Origin: Harmothoe impar
Lineage: Eukaryota; Annelida; Polychaeta; Phyllodocida; Polynoidae
NCBI GenBank assembly: GCA_947462335.1
Contig: OX381706.1
Location: 12,934,784 to 12,998,783, forward strand
Direction of reading: 5' to 3'
Length of the DNA stretch: 64,000 bases
Position 1 is the stretch's first letter. Each line of letters opens with the position of its first letter. This document shows positions 49,546 through 58,421 of the stretch, in pieces. Below the pieces are notes generated by a model. It was not told the origin of the DNA and did not search any database. It saw only the letters and a list, made by a program, of their open reading frames with translations. The position numbers and the translations under genes are program-made.

Positions 49546-50215
49546 GGCGTACTTGGATGAGAGATGGGAATTTCATCTGTAACGTCTTAGGTTTTTAAAG
49601 GACAAGATTAACTTCTTGTCTGAGAATAACAGGAGCATGTTTTCTTTTGAGAAGCATACATGAGTTTGCTTTAAAGGGTTTCGTTTTTTTAATGATATCC
49701 TCCTGGATAATGCTTCTGTTGACAACATTCTACCGAATTCATTTGCCAGATATTGCCTTCCTTGAATGCACATGTGTAGCTTATAACAAGCGCTAATTGG
49801 AAATGGAAGTACATCAGGTTCATGCTTTGTCATTTCCATTTCTGTTTTCCAGGCTATTGTTTCCTCTGCATGCATTGTGTTTTTGTCAATCATCGGTATG
49901 ATAGTGCGTAACATTTGTGATACAGTCACACGTAGGCTGAACCTCCCAGTCCCTATATCAAGGGTCCGTATACCATGCCCCCATGGCATACAGCATTTCT
50001 GTATGCCATTGCTTATGACATCAAAATGCAAACATAGTTAAAACTGTATTTTGTAAATAGATACAAAGGCCACTTAGGATTATACATTTAAATCACTCCT
50101 CACACCTTAAACCCTGTCTTGTACTACATTCAGACTGCAATCTTGTATGAGACAGGACTGTTTGGTAGTCTCCTGAACTACACTGTCAATAGTTAGTGTA
50201 GGTACACAGTCGACT
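49546..50215. other. non-coding; 152-aa ORF not supported
   Basis: A minus-strand open frame (49573-50031, 152 aa) is the longest frame with non-repetitive composition in the host part, but I recognise no domain, and neighbouring sequence gives no splice or promoter support. Left uncalled. Confidence 0.4.
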
Positions 50216-50278
50216 ATACTGTACACCTACAGTAGATTGTACTGTAGAATGGATTTACAGTAGATTTACAGTAGATTC

Positions 50279-50606
50279 CATTGGCGGATCCTGGGGGGTG
50301 GCCCGATGGGCCTTGCCCCTCCCTCCAAAAAAAAGGAAAAAAAAGAAAATAGGAAGAAGAGAAAAGAAAAGAGGAGACAGGAGGGGAAAGGGAGAAAGAT
50401 GGAGACAATACTATGAAAATATTGCATCCTAAAATGCATGAGAATGCAACATTTCACATCCAGACCATCAAAACTGTCTAGGGGGCATGCCCCCAAAGCC
50501 CCCTAATATGGCCACTGTGCTTCGGTTGCGGAAAACAGACAGTCACTCCAGGTTGGCCAGGTTTGGGCCCCCCTCCCGTTCTAGACAATCCTGGATCTGC
50601 CACTGG
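50279..50606. mobile_element. MITE, TGGCGGATCC ends
   Basis: Left CCATTGGCGGATCCTGG is the inverted counterpart of right CCTGGATCTGCCACTGG. It sits inside an array of ACAGTAGATT words (50165-50280 and after 50606). Interior is A/G-rich with no gene. Confidence 0.75.
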
Positions 50607-50754
50607 ATTCTACTGTTTACGTACAGCTTTTTACAGTGTATATGCCATCATGGGCGGGGGACATTCACATTTGTATCAGCAGTCTCTATAATGATGGCCA
50701 CAACATGTGCTAGGAGTTTAGTTCAGCAGCTTATGCTCAGTTGGCATACTGCAT

Positions 50755-50965
50755 AAATGCTTGCATTTAAGGAAACTGAATTTACTTAAAGGAACACTTT
50801 GAGTAGATTTAATTAAAGTAAATGCCACTTAAAGACCCTTCAATACTGCATTGAACTTTCTAGGACATTTACATGGCATTTCTGATCTCAAAGTTGCTTA
50901 AAGTGTTCATTTAAGGCATCTTAAATTTGCTTGAATGTAAATATTTATGCTGTGGTAGCTTCATC
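50755..50965. mobile_element. small inverted-repeat element, AAATGCTTGCATTTAAG family
   Basis: GCATAAATGCTTGCATTTAAG at the left and TTGCTTGAATGTAAATATTTATGC at the right are approximate reverse complements; CTTAAAG words occur inside. Relatives at ~44870-45260, 41765, 35525 and 17195. Confidence 0.6.
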
Positions 50966-51609
50966 AATTAAAGGGTCAACCTGCTATTGTGATATAGCAA
51001 GGCATCCCAGCGCTGCCTCCGTGTGAGCCTGCTCCCATTCCAGACCAAAGCCACACACCACCCTTGCCCTAACCCTCCGGGGAATGGACAGTACTCCATC
51101 GACTATAAGAAAGGTGACCTATGAGTCTCGTACATTACCAGACTGTGCGAGAGTAGGGCGAGAAGTGGCGGTGCAGGGTGGTGCCACCTAGCGGGCATTA
51201 TGAGTAGTGGGGAGTGGTCAGACAGGTCTGGGGTCGAGTGGTGGCCTCAGGGTAGGGCAGGGGAGTAAGTGGGAGACCAGCGTTAAGACCCACATCAGAC
51301 ATACATATCACGGGCCCCACAATGGGTCGCCATCTTGGATGACTGGTCAATCCTGTGGCTGGGTTGACGTCTCGGTTAATGGCCCGTGTGTTATATACGA
51401 CAGCTGACCTATGAATAAGTGTATACAGAATATGTCCGCTATAGCAGACCGACCATTTAAAAAAGGTGGTAGCTGCCATTTTCGCGGATCATCCTTTCTA
51501 TGTAGCTGATTGGTGTTGAATATACACGAGATGAAGTAGTTATGGTAAACTGGCTGATGACCAGGGTGGGAGGATGGGGGGAGGGGGCTAGTGGTTGGTA
51601 GAATTGCCC
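50966..51609. other. non-coding, no feature recognised
   Basis: GC-richer sequence with overlapping ORFs on both strands (51198-51479) that look like chance frames. Confidence 0.4.
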
Positions 51610-51613
51610 TTAA

Positions 51614-51819
51614 GCCCCGGCCACACTAGGCCACTTTCAGCAGACCCGACCCAATTAGAAGTTACATTCTCATCCAATTTATCGGACTGGTCTGATAGAG
51701 TTGTGCATGCCAAACTCTTCTGACGGTCGGGTCTGATCGGGTCTGATCAGGCCGGATTGGGTCGGATCTAGGTTGGACGACGTTTGGTCGGGTGAAATTA
51801 CATAGGTGTGGCCATGGCA
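51614..51819. mobile_element. 206-bp TTAA-flanked MITE
   Basis: TTAA at 51610-51613 and 51820-51823 encloses inverted ends GCCCCGGCCACACTAGG and CATAGGTGTGGCCATGGC. Interior has repeated GGTCTGATCGGGTC words. Third clear TTAA-type MITE outside the CCCTTTAAGG family. Confidence 0.85.
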
Positions 51820-51823
51820 TTAA

Positions 51824-52918
51824 ACTTTGTTGAACAGTCAATCAATAAGAATGAACAGTCCAAAAGTCAGTTAATCTCTATTGCACTAAGGAGGCGACAC
51901 ATACTCTGAAATTTAATGCTGACCTTAATCACATGGAGAGTGTCTGTGGCCTATAACGCAGAATAGTCGTGAGGCTTCATAAGACTACAGCTTTGATTGC
52001 GGAACTGGCCATGTTATATCTGAAATAGTTTTGTTCCTTACAATCGTTAAAATGTCATGAATAACACACTTAATTCATTTTAAAGTTATATTTTCTGTCA
52101 GTTTTTTAACGTCAGTTTCCTTTATATCAGAGTGACTTTTGACTTTAATTGCACAGTGAAAATGTACACCATGACATCATTATTCACTGCAATATTTGAT
52201 TGGCTGTCTGATACTGGTACAGTGGACTGATAAATTACAACAAATGGCAGGCAACTTCTCTTAGACTATAGCACCGTGTGATAAATGTATAAATGTATTC
52301 CTCACGACAGAGGAGGTAGTCCGAACAGTGTGAAAGTGTCTGTTTCTTTCATTTTATCAATCAGTATAGTAGACAGTTTTTGGATCACAAGCCAGGTGCA
52401 CAACCTTAACCAGGCAATCCATCAGCGCTCTGCCTCAGTGAATAATCGCGCCAACTGCACCTCTACAGGGTCTATAGGGTCCTGGGGTCTAATTCATAAA
52501 TAACAGGAGCAAGAGTTGAACAAATGAGTAAGACTTGAACCTCATACAAAAGAAAGGAACAAAAAGTGCTACCCCCAACATGATTATTATTCTGATTTCC
52601 TGTTGCATTCCCTAAGTATTTTGAGGATGACTGCACATTACCCTACTGGTGGAAGATCATCAATATGTAAGAAAATGCTGTAAAGAAAATGATTATACAT
52701 ATATGAGAATGTATAAGAAAATGCTGTAAAGAAAATGTGCAGGGGGTGTCCATTGATGAGCCTTCCATCCACTTGGTGTCATCAACCCTGTGTGATCTTT
52801 TATCTTTGGTGAACACTCTCAAAGGACAAATAATCCCTGGGTCAGCTTTAGAGAGGAATATCTTTTATATGAATTACAATGTTACTTCTTTAGATGGTCT
52901 GTAAAGTCCAACCCATGT
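51824..52918. other. non-coding, no feature recognised
   Basis: AT-rich; GTAAGAAAATGCTGTAAAGAAAATG occurs twice (52668, 52711). No gene. Confidence 0.4.
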
Positions 52919-53137
52919 TAGGGTAGATGGACCTAAAGGTAAAAATGTACCTTGAGATATTCACCTTGATCATGCAGTTATTCATGTATGGTATTGTCTT
53001 TATTTGTCCTTTGCTGGAAAGGGTATAAATTAAAGTGTACTGTCATACAAAAAAACAGGTTTTTTTATACATGAATGACTAGAAAGTTGAGGTGGACATC
53101 TTATGGTACGTGGTAACATTTAGGTCCATCTACCCTA
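52919..53137. mobile_element. 219-bp MITE interrupted at its edge by the Polinton
   Basis: TAGGGTAGATGGACCTAAA (52919-52937) is a perfect reverse complement of 53119-53137. The Polinton's target duplication (53134-53139) covers the last four bases of this MITE, so the Polinton inserted after it. Confidence 0.85.
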
Positions 53138-53139
53138 TC
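53134..53139 (+). repeat. left target-site duplication CCTATC
   Basis: Identical to 63669-63674, directly outside the right terminal repeat. Six-bp duplications are characteristic of Polinton/Maverick integration. Confidence 0.95.
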
Positions 53140-53580
53140 AGTAGTATAGTATGTATCGGAACGGGACTATAGTTAAGTACTGTTTATTACTCAATCGACA
53201 TGCAGCCAATCAGAGGCCTCCATTTGGTCACGTGACCCGTTGCCATGGTAACGTGACCTACTTAGGGCTCTCAGCCAATCAGAAGCCAGCATTCTGGGTG
53301 ACCTACTGACCTACTTAGAAGCTCTCAGCCAATCAGAGGCCGGCATTCTGGTAACCATGGTAACGTGACCTACTTACGTCACGTGACCTACTTAGGCTCA
53401 GCCAATCAGAAGCCGGCATTCTGGTAACTAGGGTAACGTGACCTACTTAGGGTTTGTTTGTAAACAACACCACGTGGCTTTCTTGTTTGTAAACAACACC
53501 ACGTGACACGTGACTGTTTGTAAACAAACAAACAAAAAAAAGTTATGTAACTTATATATAGAAATAAAAACACAACAAGA
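53140..53580 (+). repeat. left terminal inverted repeat (441 bp)
   Basis: Mirrors 63250-63668, with small indels (an extra ~17 bp near 53540). It contains internal subrepeats: four CAGCCAATCAGA boxes, five CACGTG, four GTAACGTGACCTACTTA-type words and three TGTTTGTAAACA. The inner end has TATATATAG. An AATAAA on the minus strand (within 53181-53188) could serve leftward transcripts. Confidence 0.95.
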
Positions 53581-53599
53581 TAATTTCTTTTCTTTTCAT

Positions 53600-53612
53600 T
53601 TTATTCTTTATT
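53600..53612 (-). terminator. tandem AATAAA poly(A) signals, leftward genes
   Basis: Two TTTATT words (53600-53605, 53607-53612) read AATAAA on the minus strand, between the last leftward ORF (ends 53645) and the terminal repeat. They fit the 3-prime end of the virion-gene transcripts. Confidence 0.65.
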
Positions 53613-53644
53613 TTTTCATTTTCAATCAGAAAAAACACACAAGT

Positions 53645-53944
53645 TTATGCTTTTTTAGCTTGCTTCTTCGATTTGCAGCAACTCAACAGGCCGCAAAGTC
53701 TCACGCCGCCGTCACTCGCACCACCACACCCCGGACGACTTTTCTCCAATAGACATTGCACGACTTTGGATAAATCCAACACCATTTCGGCAAGGCAGAG
53801 AATCTTTGCCTCCATGAAACGGCCGCCATCGCAACAACCCGTCACAACAGCATCATCGATAGCTTCTGACTCACGACCCGGTCGCTCAGCTTTGGGATTT
53901 TGCTCATGCGCATGACGCACTTCTTGGGGTTTCTTGTTCGACAT
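53645..53944 (-). CDS. cysteine-rich 99-aa hypothetical protein
   Basis: Not a family I recognise. The frame starts at a true ATG (53944), overlaps the last ~100 bp of the protease gene in another frame, and ends just before the poly(A) signals. The N-terminal half is charged (MSNKKPQEVRHAHEQNPK). A middle segment of ~25 residues could form an amphipathic helix (EAKILCLAEMVLDLSKVVQCLLEK). The C-terminus is rich in Gly and Cys with a CGLLSCC motif followed by lysines. It fills a space that otherwise has no gene, in an element with little wasted sequence, which favours its being real. Against that, the first third is constrained by the overlapping protease frame and I see no homologue. Confidence 0.45.
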   Translation of the reverse strand: MSNKKPQEVRHAHEQNPKAERPGRESEAIDDAVVTGCCDGGRFMEAKILCLAEMVLDLSKVVQCLLEKSRPGCGGASDGGVRLCGLLSCCKSKKQAKKA

Positions 53945-54294
53945 GCTTCAATTAGGAAATGAACGCAATGAGGTCCACAGGTGTCAGCAGAAGTGTCTTG
54001 TAGTTGAATGCGGTTTCTTTGCCACTTGAACGGAGCAGAGCGTTCCACGAAAGACAAGAACTCCGCACTCAGCGGCGGTAAGCCGAAGGAATCAAAGTAG
54101 TACACTTCACCCGTGCTCGACACGTAAAACGCCACCCAATGCTGACCTGGTAAATGTTGCGGATCTGTGTTGCTCACGAAACAAGTGTCTTTGATAGGGT
54201 GCTTCGGAATAGTGTCACAAGAGAAAACGCCCAGGAAACGATGTTTTGTGTGAACGTTTTCCTTCAACACTCTGCTTATTTCAAGCGTGTTCAT
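53842..54294 (-). CDS. adenain-like cysteine protease (150 aa)
   Basis: Maturation protease of the adenovirus/Polinton type (C5/C48-like), expected to process capsid or core precursors during virion assembly. The catalytic set is in order with adenain-like spacing: His52 (GQHWVAF), Asp68 (YFDSFGLPP), Gln99 and Cys106 (DTCGPHC), the Gln lying seven residues before the Cys. I chose the ATG at 54294: it gives the typical short N-terminus (MNTLEIS...) and starts 30 bases after the capsid stop codon. A longer open frame to 54483 starts at GTG and only shadows the capsid gene. It lies directly downstream of the major capsid gene on the same strand, as in other Polintons. Confidence 0.93.
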   Translation of the reverse strand: MNTLEISRVLKENVHTKHRFLGVFSCDTIPKHPIKDTCFVSNTDPQHLPGQHWVAFYVSSTGEVYYFDSFGLPPLSAEFLSFVERSAPFKWQRNRIQLQDTSADTCGPHCVHFLIEACRTRNPKKCVMRMSKIPKLSDRVVSQKLSMMLL

Positions 54295-54323
54295 ACGATA
54301 CGCCAAGTACCGCCGTCTTGTCT

Positions 54324-55628
54324 TCAGTTCATGTGGTAGTCGGTGACGGGGTGTCGATCTCGGGTCAGCTCGACGACGTTGTCGTACACCAAGTAGAGTA
54401 GCACCGTTGTTGTCGCTTGTAGCGCCGAGCGGAAACTGACTTCCACCCTCAGCTGACCCGCTCTTATAAGGTTCACGCGACACCCGTCGTGCGATCTGTC
54501 TGGGGTTAAGTCGAGGGGGAACACCGTGTAACCGTTCAGGAATTGTTCGTATGAAATACCGCAGGAGCGCGCGCCCTCGTACATCCCCGTTTCCGTGTGT
54601 AGCGCCAAGTACTCTCTCACGGCCGCTTTGGTCTTAAAGTCGGGCACGTAGGCGTCGTTCGGCACTTTCTGATCGTTCACTATCACTTGAAGCGAGCTGA
54701 TGTCGTAATGCTTCATCTCGAACGGGTTCTTGGTGTAGCTACCGTTGAAGGCGTCGTGGTCAAGGAAGCAAATCATCATCGACTTGGGAAGCTGGCCTGT
54801 GTTGGAGTGCGTGTAGCTGTGATCTCTGTTACCTTGAGGGATGGCGTAGGTCGTCACCTCCACTCTGTTCACCGGGTAGTCGAAGGGCCCGTGTACTATC
54901 ACCGCTCTCTCGTGTGTTTCCGCTACAGCGTCCGCCACCAGCACGCGTCGCACGTAGAGCTTTGCTTTGTAGATCTTCAAGCTGTAGCCTCCGTCAGCGG
55001 CGCACATCAGATAGAAAGAGGGCGCCGCTTGTTTCAGAGTGAGATTGATTTCTGTCTCTCCAACGATGAGCTTCGGTTGATGAGCCAGGTCAAAGTGCAG
55101 TCGCGCCATCAGCGAAAAGCGCTTGTTGGAGATTAGCTTCTTGCGCGCTTTGTACCCCGCATTCGCGTCAGTCAACGTGTCAAACTGACCGGGCGTATCT
55201 TCATGCCACCCCTGGGCGCTCATGACGCCGTCCTTCACGTCTTTGTTGTAGTTGAGTAACCCTTCCAAGTAAGCTCGGTAAGGGTAGGTCTCGGTGTTGC
55301 CAGACACTTTGAAACCGCCGATGGAGACTTGGACGTCTTTGAAGAGCGAGTGAGCCAAGTTGTTCACCGGAGCTACCGCGTCGGTGTCCTCGATCGCCGC
55401 TCCGTCCTTTAGCACTTGACATTCCAGATGAAGGTAATTCTCGTTCAGGTCTGTGTACTCTTGCGACTTGTTGATGGTGAAATTTATGTTACCTCCATCC
55501 TCTAAAGAGTTTTTTGTTTCTATCCCCAGGAAAGACGACTTTAAGATAGTAGTCTGAGTCGGCGCTACGGTGTGCAGGTCGAGCTCAGAGAGCGCGCACT
55601 CGTTACTGCTCTCGTGTACGTAAGCCAT
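54324..55628 (-). CDS. Polinton major capsid protein (double jelly-roll)
   Basis: A 434-aa protein of the family annotated in many animal genomes as F54H12.2-like and recognised as the Polinton hexon-like major capsid protein. The N-terminal signature is present (SELDLHTVAPTQT, residues 14-26), followed by the conserved beta-rich body (NYLHLECQVL, FKDVQVSIGG, YPYRAYLEGLLNY) and a C-terminal segment with FPLDLTPD and GQLRVEVSF. Length and order are normal and there is no break. The ATG at 55628 is preceded by a TATA element (55681-55690) 52 bases upstream, so it may have its own late-type promoter. Expected to trimerise into the icosahedral shell. Confidence 0.95.
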   Translation of the reverse strand: MAYVHESSNECALSELDLHTVAPTQTTILKSSFLGIETKNSLEDGGNINFTINKSQEYTDLNENYLHLECQVLKDGAAIEDTDAVAPVNNLAHSLFKDVQVSIGGFKVSGNTETYPYRAYLEGLLNYNKDVKDGVMSAQGWHEDTPGQFDTLTDANAGYKARKKLISNKRFSLMARLHFDLAHQPKLIVGETEINLTLKQAAPSFYLMCAADGGYSLKIYKAKLYVRRVLVADAVAETHERAVIVHGPFDYPVNRVEVTTYAIPQGNRDHSYTHSNTGQLPKSMMICFLDHDAFNGSYTKNPFEMKHYDISSLQVIVNDQKVPNDAYVPDFKTKAAVREYLALHTETGMYEGARSCGISYEQFLNGYTVFPLDLTPDRSHDGCRVNLIRAGQLRVEVSFRSALQATTTVLLYLVYDNVVELTRDRHPVTDYHMN

Positions 55629-55680
55629 TGTGTTCTCTCTTCATGCGGCCGACAGACTGACGCCGGCCGCCTCCAGTCTT

Positions 55681-55695
55681 TTTATTTATACCTGA
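55681..55695 (-). promoter_or_regulatory. TATA element for the major capsid gene
   Basis: Minus strand reads GGTATAAATAAAAAGAC, in the gap between the core-like gene (ends 55708) and the capsid ATG. The ATPase gene has the nearly identical GGTATCAATAAAAAGGTC upstream, suggesting a shared promoter signal. Confidence 0.65.
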
Positions 55696-55707
55696 ACGCC
55701 TAGGCGC

Positions 55708-56133
55708 TTACCGGTCGAATACATCCCCTCTACGTCTCTTGCAAGAGCCACCGCCCGTCTGAGGAGAATGCCGGCGACGTTTCGACCCTTTCTTAGACGC
55801 GACAGGCGTCTTTCCTCCCGAGAACGCCGTACTCGCCAGTCTCTTCAGAGCGCCTGCGCCTCGGTCTTTCACGCTGCTCTTTAAAGTCCGACCCGCCAGC
55901 ACATCTTTAGCTACGCCCACACCGGCGCGGAGCAGCGTTTTTCCCACCGACTTCAATAGCGGGGTAGCCGAGCGCATCAGACCTAACAGAGCGCCGCCTA
56001 AACCGTGCCCGCTCTGGAAAGAGCGCCCGCTGTACACGTTGACGCCGTTGCCCAGCTGCGCGTTGTAGTAATCGCTGTACCCTCTGCCGACGGTGCGCCT
56101 GGGTGGAAAGTACGGAACGCGTTGACGCATCAT
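55708..56133 (-). CDS. basic virion core / pVI-like protein (141 aa)
   Basis: Small, strongly basic protein. A Tyr/Gly-rich N-terminal segment (GYSDYYNAQLGNGVNVYSG, with FQSGHGLGG after it) is followed by an amphipathic helix-like stretch (ALLGLMRSATPLLKSVGKTL) and a Lys/Arg-rich C-terminus (SKKGSKRRRH, CKRRRGD). This arrangement recurs beside capsid genes in Polintons and adintoviruses, where such proteins are compared with adenovirus pVI/pX core proteins; that parallel is from general knowledge. Likely DNA- or capsid-associated and possibly a protease substrate. The start is the ATG at 56133 (or the adjacent ATG at 56130); an upstream extension would use TTG. Only 11 bases separate it from the minor capsid stop. 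Confidence 0.8.
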   Translation of the reverse strand: MMRQRVPYFPPRRTVGRGYSDYYNAQLGNGVNVYSGRSFQSGHGLGGALLGLMRSATPLLKSVGKTLLRAGVGVAKDVLAGRTLKSSVKDRGAGALKRLASTAFSGGKTPVASKKGSKRRRHSPQTGGGSCKRRRGDVFDR

Positions 56134-56144
56134 TTTTCTCTCTT

Positions 56145-57263
56145 TCAACGCTCAATAGGTCTCAGATGAAGTGTCACGGTCACCTCGCCTCTACCGAATG
56201 GGATGGAATGACCGGATCGGTCTCTTAAATAGATGCCGACCTTGGTAAACCTCTTGGATTTCAAGGGGAAATAATCCAAATGGGGAAAACTGATAGCTTG
56301 CACGCCACCTCGACGCTTTCCGCCTCTGTCCACCGCCACGCAGCGCAACAGCGGCACTTGCATGTCGCCCACACGTCTCTCCTGGATCATGTCGGTGTAT
56401 ATGTACACAGAGTGCACGTCCCCGTAAACATCCATCGAGTAGGCGCCGGTAGTCGGCGACGCGAAACACGTCTTCTCTCCGAAGCCTAGAACGCATGCGA
56501 GATGCTGACTCAGCAGGACAGCACAGTGTCTCGGCGGTTTGATGGTGACGCGTTTCGTCTTGGCGTCGTACGATAAGATCCGCATCGGTTTGAGCAAGAA
56601 GCTGTCGCCCTCTAGTCTGTCATCTCGCAACGTCTCACTCAATCGCTCGATTAGGGTGTGGTTGCTTCCGGTGAAAATAGGAGGTATCTCGAATATGTTT
56701 GGCATGAAACTGCGCACTCCCATGTCCTTCTCCATCTTTTCGATCATCTGTCTTGCTTGATGGCTGATCGTCTTCTTCTTCACCGCCGGGGACAAGAACT
56801 GCTTGTATACGGCATTCGTCTGTCTCAAGTCGACCTCTCTCTTGAACCTTTTTGTTTCCGGTTTCAATTGCTGCTCTTCCGACGTGTCTGATATCTCTTC
56901 CACCGTTACATAGCTCGCTTCCTTCCAGTTCAGCGGGAATTTTGAGCTGAACGTTAGCTTGCTCAGACCGTTCGCGTTTTTCATTCTCTTCCAGTCTACC
57001 TGTGGTTTTTTTCCTTCGGAGAATTTAGTTTCTTTTAAAACCTGGATCGCCTCCTCTAGCGAACCTTTGGTGCGCAGAGGAACAACGATGATCAAGTCGT
57101 CGTCGTGCACGTTAGTCCATTCTGTAGGGAGGATGATCTCAGTCAGAGCCGCTTCGTACGCTTCGGGCAGAAGGAGCGGCGAGTCGAAGTGAGTTCGGAA
57201 AGACGTCAAGCTGTTGTCAGGATAATACTCCATAGAGCTGTTGCTAGGTAGAGTGATGTTCAT
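56145..57263 (-). CDS. Polinton minor capsid (penton-like) protein
   Basis: A 372-aa protein in the position and of the size of the Polinton minor capsid, a single jelly-roll thought to form pentons. The N-terminus (MNITLPSNSSMEYYPDNSLT, then FRTHF and L-PE-YEAAL-EII-P) is typical of this family, in which a strand-rich start is followed by a long variable insert; here the insert includes a charged region (~130-185). The C-terminus has VGIYLRDRSGHSIPFGRGEV near residues 341-360, another common family feature. The ATG at 57263 follows an A-rich leader. No breaks. Together with the hexon-like protein it should complete the icosahedral capsid. Confidence 0.88.
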   Translation of the reverse strand: MNITLPSNSSMEYYPDNSLTSFRTHFDSPLLLPEAYEAALTEIILPTEWTNVHDDDLIIVVPLRTKGSLEEAIQVLKETKFSEGKKPQVDWKRMKNANGLSKLTFSSKFPLNWKEASYVTVEEISDTSEEQQLKPETKRFKREVDLRQTNAVYKQFLSPAVKKKTISHQARQMIEKMEKDMGVRSFMPNIFEIPPIFTGSNHTLIERLSETLRDDRLEGDSFLLKPMRILSYDAKTKRVTIKPPRHCAVLLSQHLACVLGFGEKTCFASPTTGAYSMDVYGDVHSVYIYTDMIQERRVGDMQVPLLRCVAVDRGGKRRGGVQAISFPHLDYFPLKSKRFTKVGIYLRDRSGHSIPFGRGEVTVTLHLRPIER

Positions 57264-57284
57264 TTTATTTATTTTTTTTTTTTT

Positions 57285-58421
57285 CTACGTTATTTTTTTG
57301 ACGGGGATCCACTCGTTGAACTTGTCGTCGTAACCTAACCAACGTACGAAAGCTAACTCTTTACCGTCGACGGTCTTGCGGCGCAACACCTCGTCTATCA
57401 GGTAGTTGTTGTCGTAACGACTCTTGTACACCTTCTGAACCTCTTCCGGGTAGAAGACGCCTTTTATCTCCTCGCCCTTGTCGTCTTTCAGCTCGAACCC
57501 TCTGCTTCCCAACGTCTTAGCAACGTCGACCACTTCCTCGCGCCAGTTTCCCTCGTACCCTTTGTCGAAGGCGCCTTTAGTTCTCAACATCCTCACTCTG
57601 TCACCCGGAGCGATGACGTCGACGGCGGACGTCTTTGTTTTTTTCTTCTTTTTCCATATTTCGTCGATTTGTTTGTTAGTTGGGAGATCTTGTCGGTAGA
57701 AAACTGTTTCGCTGTTTTCCGAGCTGACTTGAGCCGGCGCCATTTTCAACGTCTTGTGGTGAGTGCGATTGTAAGAAGACACTACATGGTGCAGTACGTC
57801 TACGTAGCGATACGTGCGCTTGTGTGTGAAATAACGCCACAGCTTCTCCTTCAGACTGCGGTTCAAGCGCTCCACTAGACTAGCTTTGATGTCGTCGTTC
57901 TCGCCAGTGAAGAACTCTATGCCCTCGCTCTTCAAGTGATCTTGAAAGATCTTGTTCAAAAACTCTTTCCCCTTGTCTGTCTGAACAGTGCGCGGTCGTC
58001 TCTCGCCAGTGCCTGTCATCTCTCGGAAGGCCTCGGTGACATCAGCGCCGCTCTTGGATTTAATGGGAACGGCCCACGCGTACCTAGAGAAAACGTCGAT
58101 CGCCGTCACCACGTACCGGAAGCGGTCGTTGTGAGACACCAAAGCTTGCATGTCCATCAGATCTATCTGCCACTGCTGATCGATTGCGCCGGTTATAGTC
58201 TTGTTCCTTGCGAATTTTCTCCGAATGGGTTTATGTTTAGTGTAGGCGTCCAGCGACACTAAAGCATCTCGGATGACGGCCGGGTTCAGGTGGCGAAAAT
58301 GATGTTTCTGGAGTTTAGTCACGCTAGTGAAACTGGAGGGCGCTTTGACGTCGGTATATCTAGCTACTACGCGCTTCTTTTCTTTTTCCTTCTTGGTCAG
58401 TCTCTTCACTGGTTTGCCCAT
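57285..58421 (-). CDS. retroviral-type (rve) integrase with chromodomain
   Basis: A 378-aa integrase expected to join the element's ends to host DNA with 6-bp staggered cuts, matching the CCTATC duplication. The catalytic triad is in place: Asp87 (WQIDLMDM), Asp149 (VQTDKGKEF) and Glu184 (SLVERLNR), giving DD35E spacing. An N-terminal basic segment and LNPAVIRDAL helix precede the core. After a Lys-rich linker and an SH3-like region (GDRVRMLRTKG...GYEGNWREEVV), a C-terminal chromodomain (~340-378; YLIDEVL, FVRWLGYDDKFNEWIPV) has the aromatic residues expected to read methylated histone tails. The ATG at 58421 overlaps the end of the upstream gene by 16 bases. No damage seen. Confidence 0.95.
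   Translation of the reverse strand: MGKPVKRLTKKEKEKKRVVARYTDVKAPSSFTSVTKLQKHHFRHLNPAVIRDALVSLDAYTKHKPIRRKFARNKTITGAIDQQWQIDLMDMQALVSHNDRFRYVVTAIDVFSRYAWAVPIKSKSGADVTEAFREMTGTGERRPRTVQTDKGKEFLNKIFQDHLKSEGIEFFTGENDDIKASLVERLNRSLKEKLWRYFTHKRTYRYVDVLHHVVSSYNRTHHKTLKMAPAQVSSENSETVFYRQDLPTNKQIDEIWKKKKKTKTSAVDVIAPGDRVRMLRTKGAFDKGYEGNWREEVVDVAKTLGSRGFELKDDKGEEIKGVFYPEEVQKVYKSRYDNNYLIDEVLRRKTVDGKELAFVRWLGYDDKFNEWIPVKKIT

Noticed and set aside
49573..50031. 152-aa minus-strand ORF as a host gene
   Set aside because: No recognisable domain, no promoter or splice support. Cannot be excluded as an exon.
54295..54483. N-terminal extension of the protease frame to 213 aa
   Set aside because: It begins at GTG, overlaps the capsid gene end in another frame, and the family normally starts at the short MNTLEIS-like N-terminus (ATG at 54294).
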